Assembly: GCF_004366075.1 (NCBI RefSeq)
Contig: NZ_SODU01000005.1
Coordinates: 310,001-374,000 of the forward strand
DNA length: 64,000 bases
Reading direction: 5' to 3'
From: Kribbella pratensis
GTDB lineage: Bacteria; Actinomycetota; Actinomycetes; Propionibacteriales; Kribbellaceae
In this document: piece by piece, positions 49,681 through 58,470 of the stretch
Numbering within the stretch: the stretch's first letter is position 1
Layout of the letters: every line of letters begins with the position of its first letter
The notes under the pieces: model-generated
What the model saw: the letters and a program-made list of their open reading frames with translations, nothing else
What the model was told of the DNA's origin: nothing
The model's database searches: none
Translations under genes and position numbers: made by a program

Positions 49681-49696
49681 TCGAACGAATGTTCTA
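49681..49696. promoter_or_regulatory. LexA (SOS) box upstream of the 13E12-type HNH gene
   Basis: TCGAAC-GAAT-GTTCTA matches 11 of 12 arm positions of the actinobacterial/Gram-positive SOS box TCGAAC-N4-GTTCGA. It ends 10 bp before the ATG at 49707, so LexA would block initiation. SOS-controlled 13E12-type genes are known in M. tuberculosis. The rest of 49501-49680 holds no gene that I can support. Confidence 0.75.
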
Positions 49697-49706
49697 ATGT
49701 AGGTGC

Positions 49707-52187
49707 ATGAGCGGAATCCCGGGCACACACCTCGGCGGCGACCACCAGGTCCCCGCCGAACCGGGAGCGCCCACCGCGACCGTCGCCCTCTCCCCATCCG
49801 GGGCGGCCGGGACCCTGGTCGCGCACGACCTCCCTCAGGCGGCGACCGCCCCAGCAGAACGGGCAGAACGGGTAGACCGGTTCGCCGACGATCTCCACCA
49901 CCGACTCGGTGGGCCGGCTAGCCGGCCGGACCGGATTGCACCAGCGAACGGCTGCCGGGCTGCCTCCCCTGTCCGCGCCTCAACGGCTCCGGCTCCTGAC
50001 CAGGCGGCCATGATCGACTCCACCCCCGGCGGGGCCGTCAGGCGGTCTCCATGGAGCGGTTGGGATGACGAGCCGCTCGCCGATGACTACGTGCCGGACG
50101 ACCTTGTCTACCCAACCGATCCCGAGCTCCCCGGCGGCCCGGCGGTCATCACTGAGCAGGACCAGTTGGACGCCGAACTCGACGAACTGCTGGGCCGGAA
50201 CCGCTACTCCCGTGTCGATGAGTTCGAGTGGCAGGAGTGGGACGGGGTCGAGCAGGACGCCGCCGAGCGGGAGATGCTGCGCCGGGAGGCGCCGGCCTGG
50301 GCGTTCCTGCCACCCGGCGGTGCGCTGGCTGCCGCGTTGGAGGTGACCCGGCCGGAGGCGATGTCGCCGATGGCGCTGATCGAGTTGATGAAGGCCGCGG
50401 ACCGGCTGATCAGCTGGGGAGAAGCGATCAAGACCAGTGCGACGGCGTCGTTCGTCCGGCAACGCCGCGCCGAACACCGCGAATCGCCCCGCCCGACGCA
50501 GCTCGATTCCAAGGGCCGCCCGATCGACCCGGAGCGGTCCTGGCATGGCGAGATCGCCCTGGCACTCGGCCTGTCGCCGAGCACCGTGGGGCGACGGGTC
50601 GACACCGCGCTGCGGCTCACCTCGACCCTGTCGGCCACCTATTCGGGCCTGCGCTGCGGCGCCCTGACCTGGGGCAAGGCGCTCGCGATCTCCGAGGCCA
50701 CCAGCGACCTGCCCGATGACGCGGCCCGGGCGGTGCAGGCCCATGTGCTGAAGCGTGCCGCCCGCCAGACCCACCGCAACCTGCTGGAGTCGCTGCGCCG
50801 CCAGGTCGCCAAACACACCACCGCGCAAGCGGCCGACGATCACCGCGCCGCGGTGGCCGAGCGCACCTGCAAGATCGTCCCGCTGGCCAACGGCATGGCC
50901 GGGCTGTGGATCGTGCACACCGCCGACAAGATCCAGCAGATGTGGGTCACCCTCCAAGCCATGACCACCCTCGCCAAACGCAGCACCCCCACCACCAACC
51001 CCACCGCGGACCCCACCACCACTCCAACCACCGACGCCAACGTCCACGCCACGGCCGACACCACCACCGACGCGAACACGCACGCCACGGCCGCCGCCAC
51101 TGCGGACGCCGACGGCAGCCCCGCGGCCGACACAGGCACGACCGGCCACGCTGGCACGACGGTCAACGCTGGCAACGCTGGGAACGCGGTCTCCGACGGC
51201 ATCGCCGATGTCGCAGGCGGCGGCACTGTCAGCGCCACCGCGGCGGTTCAAGCCAACGACTCAGCGCCCACAGGCAACGCCGCAACGGCGCCGCTCGGCG
51301 CGTCCGTGGATCCCGGACCGCCGGCCCCCGCGGACGCCGGCCCATCCCCGCACGCCAGACCCGATCCCGATTCGGCCACCCCCGACGACATCACCGCCAC
51401 CGGCACCACCGCCAGTGCGGGTTCCAATGCGGGTGCTGAGGTGAGTGCCGGCGGTGGTACGGATATTGGCGCGGGTGCTGATACGGGTGCCGGCGTTGGT
51501 GCGGGTGCTGATGCCGGTGCGGGGAAGGACACCCGCACCGCCGAGCAGCGGCGTGCGGATGTGGCTGCGGATCTGTTCGAGCACATCCTGCGCAACGGGC
51601 TGGACTGGCTCGGCCGACGGCTGCCCGACCAGCACCGCCGCCGCCCCCACATCGAGGTCGTCGTCCCCGCCTCAACCCTGCTCGGCCTCGACAACAACCC
51701 CGCCGAACTCACCGGCTACGGACCCATCCCCGCCGAAATGGCCCGCCGCATCGCCACCGACGGCACCTGGCGACGACTCCTCACCGACCCCACCAACGGC
51801 ACCGTCCTCGAGGCCTCCACCACCCGCCACGACCCCGGTGCGTTGGTGACCGAAACTTTGCTCGCCCGCCACCCCGTCTGCGCCTGGCCCGGCTGCAACC
51901 GCACCTCCCGCGACTGCGACCGCGACCACCTCACCCCCTTCACCCAGTCCGGGCGCACGAGTCTGTCCGGGATGGCGCCGTACTGCGAATATCACCACGT
52001 CATCAAAGACACCCCCGCCTGGGGCTGGACCACCACCGCCCACCCCGACGGGACGATCACACTGACCACGCCCACCGGTCACCGCTACACCACCGTCCCG
52101 CCCGCCCGCGGCCCCATCACCCAACAACTCGACCCAAATCCCACCACCGGCCCTCGGCAGGCAGCTCACGACCCGCCACCGTTCTGA
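49707..52187 (+). CDS. 13E12-type protein: DUF222 domain plus C-terminal HNH endonuclease, with low-complexity insert
   Basis: An 826-residue protein. DUF222 spans about residues 130-420 (MSPMALIELMKAADRLISWGEAIK, LGLSPSTVGRRVDTALRLTSTL, GKALAISEATSDLPDDAARAVQ in parts). Residues about 425-605 are a Thr/Ala/Asp/Gly/Pro-rich insert. A second DUF222 part (RRADVAADLFEHILRNGLDWL in parts) and the HNH motif follow: HPVCAWPGCNRTSRDCDRDHL and YCEYHHVIKD with Cys and His ligands. Such proteins are multicopy, possibly mobile and DNA-damage-induced. The 3' end is duplicated in the repeats downstream. ATG 49707 is preceded by a LexA box. Confidence 0.88.
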   Translation: MSGIPGTHLGGDHQVPAEPGAPTATVALSPSGAAGTLVAHDLPQAATAPAERAERVDRFADDLHHRLGGPASRPDRIAPANGCRAASPVRASTAPAPDQAAMIDSTPGGAVRRSPWSGWDDEPLADDYVPDDLVYPTDPELPGGPAVITEQDQLDAELDELLGRNRYSRVDEFEWQEWDGVEQDAAEREMLRREAPAWAFLPPGGALAAALEVTRPEAMSPMALIELMKAADRLISWGEAIKTSATASFVRQRRAEHRESPRPTQLDSKGRPIDPERSWHGEIALALGLSPSTVGRRVDTALRLTSTLSATYSGLRCGALTWGKALAISEATSDLPDDAARAVQAHVLKRAARQTHRNLLESLRRQVAKHTTAQAADDHRAAVAERTCKIVPLANGMAGLWIVHTADKIQQMWVTLQAMTTLAKRSTPTTNPTADPTTTPTTDANVHATADTTTDANTHATAAATADADGSPAADTGTTGHAGTTVNAGNAGNAVSDGIADVAGGGTVSATAAVQANDSAPTGNAATAPLGASVDPGPPAPADAGPSPHARPDPDSATPDDITATGTTASAGSNAGAEVSAGGGTDIGAGADTGAGVGAGADAGAGKDTRTAEQRRADVAADLFEHILRNGLDWLGRRLPDQHRRRPHIEVVVPASTLLGLDNNPAELTGYGPIPAEMARRIATDGTWRRLLTDPTNGTVLEASTTRHDPGALVTETLLARHPVCAWPGCNRTSRDCDRDHLTPFTQSGRTSLSGMAPYCEYHHVIKDTPAWGWTTTAHPDGTITLTTPTGHRYTTVPPARGPITQQLDPNPTTGPRQAAHDPPPF

Positions 52188-53170
52188 AGCCAGCACGCCA
52201 GTCGGAACTCACCATCCGCCGTCGGCCCGTTCGCCCGGCCCGGCCGCGTGCCTAGCCGCGTGACCCGGCCGCATGACCCGGCCGCATGACCCGGCCGCAT
52301 GACCCGGCCGCATGACCCGTCCGCATGACCCGGCGGCATGACCCGGCGGCATAGCTGGGCCGCATGGCTGGGCCGGGCGCACGCCATCACTCTGAAGGCA
52401 CGCCATCACCGGCGCCAGCAGACCCAGAACCACACCGGCCGCCCCGCGACGCTGCTCGTGCTCCAAGACGAGGACGAGGCCGACGACGCCCTCTCACGGG
52501 CAACGCCGTCGCCGGCAAATACCATCGCCGGCCCCCGGCAGGCAGCTCACGACCCGCCACCGTTCTGAAGCCAGCACGCCAGTCGGAACTCACCATCCCC
52601 CATCGGCCCGGCCGCATGACCCCGCGGCATGGCTGGGCCGCATCGCTGGGCAGCATCGCTGGGCCGCATCGCACGCCATCACTCTGAAGGCACGCCATCA
52701 CCGGCGCCAGCAGACCCAGAACCACGTCCGCCGCGCCGCGACGCTGCTCGTGCTCCAAGACGAGGACGAGGCCGACGACTCCCTCTCACGCGCCAACGCC
52801 GTCGCCCGCAAATACCGTTGGCGGCCCCCGGCAGGCAGCTCATGACCCGCCACCGTTCTGAAGCCACCACGCCGGCCAGAACTCACCAACCGCCACGGCC
52901 CGTTCACCCGACCCGACCGCCCGGCCGCATGACCGGCCGCATGAACGGGCGCATGGCTGGGCCGCATGGCTGGGCCGCATGACCCGGCGGCATGGATGGG
53001 TCGCATGGCTGGGCCGGGCGCACGCGATCACTCTGACGGCATCACCGGCGCCATCACGGGCGACGCCGGGGCTGGCCAATACCATTGCCGGCCCCGGGCA
53101 GGCAGCTCACGATCCGCCACCGTTCTGGAGACACGCCTTCACTCTGAAGGCACGCCATCACCGGAGCCAT
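52149..53170. repeat. Decaying duplications of the HNH gene 3' end
   Basis: The segment GGCAGGCAGCTCACGACCCG through the GTTCTGAAG stop region starts at 52149 (inside the gene), 52530, 52823 and 53090. A second element, CACGCCATCACTCTGAAGG, occurs at 52380, 52672 and, diverged, 53022 and 53133. B-to-C and E1-to-E2 spacings are 293 and 292 bp, showing segmental tandem duplication. Later copies have lost frame and sequence. Confidence 0.8.
52258..52374. repeat. 13-bp tandem repeats
   Basis: About nine units near GCATGACCCGGCC, the first ones exact and the last ones changed to GCATGGCTGGGCC. Variants of the same unit recur at about 52612-52668 and 52926-53012, at the same place in each roughly 290-bp duplication. 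Confidence 0.8.
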
Positions 53171-53327
53171 CACCGGCAAACGCCGTCGCTGGCACCGCTA
53201 TCGGCGAACTCGGATTTCACGGTTGCCGCCACAACTAGCCCGCGCAACCACACACAGCTGCCAACGGCCCAACAGGCTGCTGACGAGCCGCACCCCTGAC
53301 CAGCAGCCCCTGACCGAAAGCCCCGGG

Positions 53328-53490
53328 CCGGCACGCCCCACACCGGCACGCCCCACACCGGCACGCCCCACACCGGCACGCCCCTCACCGACACGCCTTC
53401 ACCAGCACACTCCTGACCGGCACGCCCCACACCAGCACGCCCCTCACCGGCACGCCTTCGCCAGCACGCCCGGACCGGCACGCCTCTGGC
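53328..53490. repeat. 15-bp tandem repeats
   Basis: About eleven units near CCGGCACGCCCCACA; the central four are identical and outer ones diverge (CCTTCAC, CCCTCAC variants). There are no unique spacers, so this is not a CRISPR array. Confidence 0.82.
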
Positions 53491-53542
53491 ACATCGCCCG
53501 GAGTCGCACGGACCGTGGACCGCGGCGACAGCTCGGGCTCGG

Positions 53543-54220
53543 TTAGGTGGTTGCGGTTGCTCGGGTCGCTAGGGCGTCGAGGATGAGGTCGAGGCCCCAG
53601 GTGAACTCGTCTCCGAAATCGTAGCCGGGGCGTAGGTAGTAGTCGGTGGCCATCTCGACGAGGTGGGGGTACTCGCCGGTCGAGAATCGTTCCATGATCG
53701 GCTCGGCGACGTCGGCGACGGTGTCCGAGCCCTCGAAGGGCAGACCGGCCTCCTGCAGCGCGAAGCCGTACGTGTAGCTGTCGAGCATCGCGTAGGCGTG
53801 AGCCGTCAACTCCTGGGAGAAGCTGGCGGCCCGCAGGGTGGCGATGACCGCGTCGTGGTGCCGCAGAGTCGCCGGCCCAGGACTGGTGCGCGACTCCATC
53901 AGCCCGATCGCCCAGGGATGGGCCCGCAGCACCCGGCGCGCCGAGTCGGCTCGCCGGCGGATCTCCGTACGCCAGTCACCGCCGGGTTCGGGCAGCTCGA
54001 TCTCGCCGAACACGAGGTCGACGATGCCGTCGAGGATCTCGTCCTTGTTGGCGACGTAGTAATAGACCGACATCGGCTTCGTACCCAGGCTCTGCGACAG
54101 CGAGCGGATCGTCAGGGAGTCGATCCCACCGGCGTCGGCCACCGCGACGGCAGCCCACAGGACGCGTTCCCGGCTGAGCCGGGGTCGTTCGCCGGGGCTG
54201 TCGTCCGTCCGTTCAGTCAT
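53543..54220 (-). CDS. TetR/AcrR-family repressor
   Basis: A 225-residue regulator with N-terminal TetR HTH (about residues 15-62: RERVLWAAVAVADAGGIDSLT, IRSLSQSLGTKPMSVYYYVANKDEIL in parts) and an all-helical C-terminal ligand domain (TetR_C type; LESSRTSP-like loop is MESRTSPGPATLRHHD). ATG 54220. It is divergent from the oxidoreductase gene with two operator-like sites between, so it probably represses itself and that gene until an inducer binds. Confidence 0.88.
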   Translation of the reverse strand: MTERTDDSPGERPRLSRERVLWAAVAVADAGGIDSLTIRSLSQSLGTKPMSVYYYVANKDEILDGIVDLVFGEIELPEPGGDWRTEIRRRADSARRVLRAHPWAIGLMESRTSPGPATLRHHDAVIATLRAASFSQELTAHAYAMLDSYTYGFALQEAGLPFEGSDTVADVAEPIMERFSTGEYPHLVEMATDYYLRPGYDFGDEFTWGLDLILDALATRATATT

Positions 54221-54246
54221 CTCACTCCAGCCGAGCCGTAGTGCTT

Positions 54247-54283
54247 TCGTACTTTGTACTGTAGCTTCTCGTACTAAGTACGA
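54247..54283. promoter_or_regulatory. Two TetR operator copies
   Basis: TCGTACTAAGTACGA (54269-54283) is a perfect 15-bp palindrome. TCGTACTTTGTACTG (54247-54261) is a related, less symmetric copy, 22 bp away centre to centre. Both lie between the divergent starts at 54220 and 54305. Confidence 0.7.
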
Positions 54284-54304
54284 CGACCCGACACGAGGAC
54301 AGCC

Positions 54305-55351
54305 ATGACAAGCACAGCGGCAGGAAGCCAGGCGTCAGACGCCACCACCCCCGGCGGGACGCCGGCAACTGCCGCTTCGATGCGCGCGATCGTGCAGGAC
54401 TCGTACGGCGACGCCGGCGTACTGCGTCACGAACGCATCGCCCGTCCGCAGATCACCGGCAACGAGGTCCTGGTCCGGGTGCACGCCGCGGGGCTGGATC
54501 GCGGGACCTGGCACCTGATGGCCGGCAAGCCGTACCTGATGCGGATCGTGGGCCTCGGCTTCCGCGGCCCGAAGGCCCGGGTGCCGGGACGTGACCTCGC
54601 CGGAACGGTCGAGGCCGTCGGTCCCGCGGTGACCAGGTTCGCCGTCGGCGACGAGGTGTACGGCGTCGGCCGCGGCGCGTTCGCGGAGTACGCCGTGGCT
54701 GTCGAGGACAAGCTGGCCCACAAGCCGAAGAGCCTGTCGTTCGAGCAGGCAGCTGTGGTGCCGATCTCAGCAGGGACCGCACTCCAGGCGTTGACCGACC
54801 ACGGCCGGATCGAGGCAGGGCAGCGGGTGCTGGTCATCGGCGCGTCCGGGGGTGTCGGCAGCTACGCCGTACAACTGGCCAAGGCCTTCGGCGCGGAGGT
54901 CACCGGCGTGGCGAGCACCGCGAAGCTGGACCTCGTGCGCTCCCTGGGCGCCGACCAGGTCCTCGACTACACCCGCGACGACTACGCCGACGGTACCCAC
55001 CACTACGACCTGGTCCTCGACATCGCCGGGAACCCCAAGCTGGCCCGGCTGCTCCGCGCGCTCACACCCAAGGGGACAGCGGTGCTTGTCGGTGGTGAGG
55101 ACGGCGGCGATCTGACCGGCGGCATGAACCGGTCCCTCCGGGCGCTGATGCTGTCACCGTTCGTCGGCCAGCGGCTGGCCTGGTTCGTCGCCCAGGTGCG
55201 GGCCGGCGACCTCGAGCGGCTCAACGAGTTCGTCGATTCCGGTCAGGTGACGCCGAGCATCGACCGCACGTACCCGCTCGACCGCGTGCCGGAAGCCATG
55301 CGCCACCTCGCGTCCGGACAGGTCCGCGGCAAGGCAGTCATCACGATCTGA
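54305..55351 (+). CDS. Zinc-independent MDR oxidoreductase (quinone-oxidoreductase-like)
   Basis: A 348-residue medium-chain dehydrogenase/reductase. The N-terminal GroES-like domain contains MRAIVQDSYGDAGVLRHERI and GRDLAGTVEAVGPAVTRFAVGDEVYG (parts); the NADPH-binding loop is VLVIGASGGVGSYAVQLAKAFGAEV (parts). Structural-zinc cysteines are absent. It should reduce quinones or enones with NADPH. The first 25 residues (Ala/Thr/Ser-rich) precede the conserved start MRAIVQ and may be an extension, but GAGGA lies seven to eight bases before ATG 54305. Probably repressed by the divergent TetR. Confidence 0.87.
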   Translation: MTSTAAGSQASDATTPGGTPATAASMRAIVQDSYGDAGVLRHERIARPQITGNEVLVRVHAAGLDRGTWHLMAGKPYLMRIVGLGFRGPKARVPGRDLAGTVEAVGPAVTRFAVGDEVYGVGRGAFAEYAVAVEDKLAHKPKSLSFEQAAVVPISAGTALQALTDHGRIEAGQRVLVIGASGGVGSYAVQLAKAFGAEVTGVASTAKLDLVRSLGADQVLDYTRDDYADGTHHYDLVLDIAGNPKLARLLRALTPKGTAVLVGGEDGGDLTGGMNRSLRALMLSPFVGQRLAWFVAQVRAGDLERLNEFVDSGQVTPSIDRTYPLDRVPEAMRHLASGQVRGKAVITI

Positions 55352-55357
55352 GGACTG

Positions 55358-56383
55358 CTACGCAGTGGCGCGGAGTTCCTCGCCGACGTCGTGCATGTGA
55401 CGCAACCCCAAGCGGTACGACTCGATCAGGCTCGTCGAGACGTAGGGCATTTCGATGCTCTCGCAGTACTTGCGCACGATCGGCTGGGCGAAGCGGAGGT
55501 TGGCGCGCGGCATGCTCGGGAAGAGGTGGTGCTCGATCTGGTAGTTGAGCCCGCCCATCATCCAGTCGGTGACCAGACCGCCGTTCACGTTGCGTGAGGT
55601 GAGCACCTGCTTCTCCAGGTGGCCCCAGTTGCTGTCGTCGTCGGGCATCTCCATGCCCTTGTGGTTCGGCGCGAACACGCTGCCGAGGTGCAGCCCGAAG
55701 ATCATGTGGTGGACGAGCGCGAAGACGACCGCCTGGCCCGGCGACAGGATCAGGAACAGCGCGGTGAAGTACAGCACCAGGTGCGCGGCCATCAGGCCGA
55801 GCTCGACCTTCTCCGTACGGCGGCGAGCGAGCAGGAAGCGGATGCTCGACACCTTGAGGTTGAAGCCCTCCAGGGTGAGCAGCGGGAAGAAGATCCGCGC
55901 CTGGTTACGGCTCAGCCAGCCTTCGAGTCCCTTGCGGCCGGAGGCCTGCTCGAGGGTCCAGACCAGTACGCCCTCGCCGACGTCCGGGTCCTTGTCGGTG
56001 TGGTTCGGGTTGGCGTGGTGCCGGTTGTGCTTGTCGTTCCACCAGCCGTAGCTCATGCCGAGCAGGAGGTTCCCGTGCAGCATCCCGATCCAGTCGTGCA
56101 GCTTGCGCGAGCTGGCGATCTGCTGGTGCCCTGCGTCGTGCCCGAAGAAGGCCGCGCGGGTGGTCAGGATTCCCATCGGGAGCGCCAGCAGCAGTGCCCA
56201 CCACGAGCTGCCGATCACGGCGACGGCCGCCCACGTCAGACCGAGCAGAACCGCGTTGATCCCGATCGCCATCGCGTACGCCGCCGTACGGCGCTCCAGC
56301 AGGCCGGCAGCCTTGATCTCCCGTAACAGTGGGGAGAAATCGGAACGGCGGGTAGCAGCAGGTGACGCGACAGGCTGTGCCAT
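55358..56383 (-). CDS. Membrane fatty-acid desaturase
   Basis: A 341-residue integral-membrane di-iron desaturase. The three His boxes are HDAGH, HNRHHANPN and QIEHHLFP, the last with the Gln typical of front-end (delta-6-like) acyl desaturases. Several long hydrophobic segments (NAVLLGLTWAAVAVIGSSWW in parts) hold it in the membrane. It introduces a double bond in acyl chains and so adjusts membrane fluidity. It needs ferredoxin or a reductase from elsewhere. It is divergent from the histidine kinase/response regulator pair across 189 bp, recalling the Bacillus DesK/DesR-des logic. Confidence 0.9.
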   Translation of the reverse strand: MAQPVASPAATRRSDFSPLLREIKAAGLLERRTAAYAMAIGINAVLLGLTWAAVAVIGSSWWALLLALPMGILTTRAAFFGHDAGHQQIASSRKLHDWIGMLHGNLLLGMSYGWWNDKHNRHHANPNHTDKDPDVGEGVLVWTLEQASGRKGLEGWLSRNQARIFFPLLTLEGFNLKVSSIRFLLARRRTEKVELGLMAAHLVLYFTALFLILSPGQAVVFALVHHMIFGLHLGSVFAPNHKGMEMPDDDSNWGHLEKQVLTSRNVNGGLVTDWMMGGLNYQIEHHLFPSMPRANLRFAQPIVRKYCESIEMPYVSTSLIESYRLGLRHMHDVGEELRATA

Positions 56384-56572
56384 CAGGTCCTCGTCTCGGT
56401 AGCGGGGGAAGGCCTAGGCGTACAGCCGCGGCCAGCGTAGTGCATCAAGCCTCATCGCCCTAACCTCCGAAAGCATGAGAGTTACTACCCGAATCGGCTG
56501 TGGAGTCAGGCCCCAGGAGACAGTGGGGATAACACCACTGCAGGAGATCTCACGCTCGGTCATGATGGAGGC

Positions 56573-57871
56573 ATGAGCACCGTTGCCACGACTGAGGCGC
56601 CGCCGATGCGCTATCCCAAGCTTGCGCAGCCGTGGATCGCGCTGTTCCTCGCGATCCTGGCCGAGCTGGGCATCGCCCTGTTCGTGCTCAGCGTGGTGTC
56701 CGTTCCGCTGATCGCCGTGTGGGTCGGCATCCCGCTGCTGCTCGTCGTCGTACCGGCCGCGCGGTGGTTCGCGAACTGCCACCGCACGCTACTGGCCGGC
56801 TTCCTCGGTGAGCGGATCCCGCGCCCGTACAAGAAGCCTCCGATGCCCGGCATGCTGATGCGGCTGCGGACGATCCTGACCGATCCGCAGACCTGGCGGG
56901 ACATCGTCTGGCTGCTGGTGAACGCGGTGATCGGATTCACACTGTGCCTGCTGAGCGCCGTTCTGTTCCTGGCCACACTCTTCTACCTGGTCTACCCGCT
57001 GCTCGTCGGCGTCACGCCGGAGGGAGTGTTCACCGAGCCGTTCGGCGGGTTGTTCACGGTGAACTTCTGGACCAGCTTCCTGCTGATGCCGGTCGCGCTG
57101 CTGGCGTTCATGATCTGGAACGCCGCCGGCGAGCGGCTGCTGAAGGCGAACGCATTCGTGGCCCGCTCACTGCTCGGCCCGACCGAGAGCGCCAAGCTGG
57201 CGATGCGGGTCCGCGAGCTGGCCGAGTCCCGGGCGGAGACCGTCGACACCCAGGCGGCCGAGCTGCGCCGGATCGAGCGCGACCTGCACGACGGCGCCCA
57301 GGCCCGGCTGGCGGCGCTGAGCATGAACCTCGGCATGGCCGAGGAGATGGTGGCCCGCGACCCGGCCCAGGCGGCTGCCCTGCTGACCGAGGCCCGCGAG
57401 TCCGCAAGTACGGCGCTGTCCGAGCTGCGCGACCTGGTCCGCGGGATCCACCCGCCGGTGCTCGCCGACCGCGGTCTGGACGGCGCGGTCAAGGCACTCG
57501 CGATGTCCTGCCCGTTCAAGGTCGACGTCACCTTCGACGTACCCGGTCGTCCGCCGGCGCCGGTCGAGTCCGCGGCGTACTTCGCGATCGCCGAATGCCT
57601 CGCGAACGCGGTGAAGTACTCGGCGGCGACCACCGCCTGGATCCAGATCACCCACGAGGTCGAGAAGCTGCACATGATCGTCGGCGACGACGGTGTCGGA
57701 GGTGCCGTGATCAGGCCCGGCGGCGGTCTGTACGGTATCGAGCGGCGGCTGGCCGCCTTCGACGGTACGTTGACCGTGGTGAGCCCGAGCGCCGGGCCGA
57801 CCACCGTGATCATGGAGCTGCCTTGCGAGTCCTCATCGCTGAAGACCACGCCCTCCTCCGGGACGGCCTGA
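56573..57871 (+). CDS. Sensor histidine kinase (HisKA_3) with putative-sensor membrane domain
   Basis: A 432-residue kinase. Residues about 20-190 contain four hydrophobic segments of the putative-sensor type (ALFLAILAELGIALFVLSVV in parts, LVNAVIGFTLCLLSAVLFLA in parts). A short coil follows, then the phosphoacceptor His in RIERDLHDGAQARLAALSMN (about residue 242). The ATPase domain has CLANAVKYSAAT (N-box), IVGDDGVGGA and GGGLYGIERRLAAF (G-boxes). It overlaps the response regulator by 49 bp. It may sense membrane state, given the divergent desaturase (inference). Confidence 0.88.
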   Translation: MSTVATTEAPPMRYPKLAQPWIALFLAILAELGIALFVLSVVSVPLIAVWVGIPLLLVVVPAARWFANCHRTLLAGFLGERIPRPYKKPPMPGMLMRLRTILTDPQTWRDIVWLLVNAVIGFTLCLLSAVLFLATLFYLVYPLLVGVTPEGVFTEPFGGLFTVNFWTSFLLMPVALLAFMIWNAAGERLLKANAFVARSLLGPTESAKLAMRVRELAESRAETVDTQAAELRRIERDLHDGAQARLAALSMNLGMAEEMVARDPAQAAALLTEARESASTALSELRDLVRGIHPPVLADRGLDGAVKALAMSCPFKVDVTFDVPGRPPAPVESAAYFAIAECLANAVKYSAATTAWIQITHEVEKLHMIVGDDGVGGAVIRPGGGLYGIERRLAAFDGTLTVVSPSAGPTTVIMELPCESSSLKTTPSSGTA

Positions 57872-58470
57872 TCCGCCTGCTGGAGGCGCACGACTTCGAG
57901 GTCGTCGAGGCGGTCGACAACGGGCCTCGTCTGGTGCCCGCGCTCGTGGAGCACCGGCCCGACGTCGCAGTGGTCGACGTACGGCTGCCGCCGACCTTCA
58001 CCGACGAGGGCCTGCGGGCCGCGATCGAGGCCCGCAGCCAGGTGCCTGGGCTGCCGATCCTGGTGCTCTCGCAGTACGTCGAGCAGCTGTACGCGCGGGA
58101 GCTGCTGACCGGCGGCGGAGGCGGTGTCGGGTACCTGCTCAAGGACCGGGTGTCTAACGTCGCCGACTTCCTCGATGCGGTACGCCGGGTCGCAGCCGGC
58201 GGAACCGCGATGGATCCGGACGTGATCGGTCAGCTGCTGGCCCGGAACACCCGCGACGAGCCGATCGGCCGGCTCACGCCGCGCGAGTCCGAGGTCCTCG
58301 GACTGATGGCCGAAGGCCGCTCGAACGCCGCGATCGCCGCCGCCCTGTTCGTCACCGAGAAGGCCGTCAGCAAGCACACGAACAACATCTTCTCGAAGCT
58401 CGACCTGCCCCCGTCCGAGGACGACAACCGCCGCGTGATGGCAGTCCTCACCTACCTGTCGTCCCGCTGA
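57823..58470 (+). CDS. LuxR/NarL-type response regulator
   Basis: A 215-residue regulator. Receiver domain: LRVLIAEDHALLRDGL (acidic pair), VAVVDVRLPP (phosphorylated Asp, about residue 52) and YLLKDRV (Lys). C-terminal HTH: IGRLTPRESEVLGLMAEGRSNAAIAAALFVTEKAVSKH (parts). The start is TTG 57823 with GGAG five bases upstream; no ATG or GTG fits the conserved N-terminus. It overlaps the kinase gene by 49 bp and the convergent ABC ATPase by 23 bp. It pairs with the kinase; the desaturase promoter is a likely target. Confidence 0.9.
   Translation: MRVLIAEDHALLRDGLIRLLEAHDFEVVEAVDNGPRLVPALVEHRPDVAVVDVRLPPTFTDEGLRAAIEARSQVPGLPILVLSQYVEQLYARELLTGGGGGVGYLLKDRVSNVADFLDAVRRVAAGGTAMDPDVIGQLLARNTRDEPIGRLTPRESEVLGLMAEGRSNAAIAAALFVTEKAVSKHTNNIFSKLDLPPSEDDNRRVMAVLTYLSSR

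Larger units (their letters stand above)
52188..53542. other. Gene-less repeat region, 1.35 kb
   Basis: Between the HNH stop and the TetR stop I see only nested repeats. Open frames here (for example the ones ending QAAHDPPPF) are duplicated fragments of the HNH 3' end without start context, and other open frames are products of short GC-rich repeats. No RNA gene was recognised. Confidence 0.75.

Noticed and set aside
53170..53481. Minus-strand ORF with repeated VPVWG units
   Set aside because: It is produced entirely by the 15-bp tandem array; no start context or conserved domain.
48229..53490. Possible CRISPR arrays at 48.2, 52.3 and 53.3 kb
   Set aside because: Repeats are directly tandem, with no unique spacers and no cas genes.
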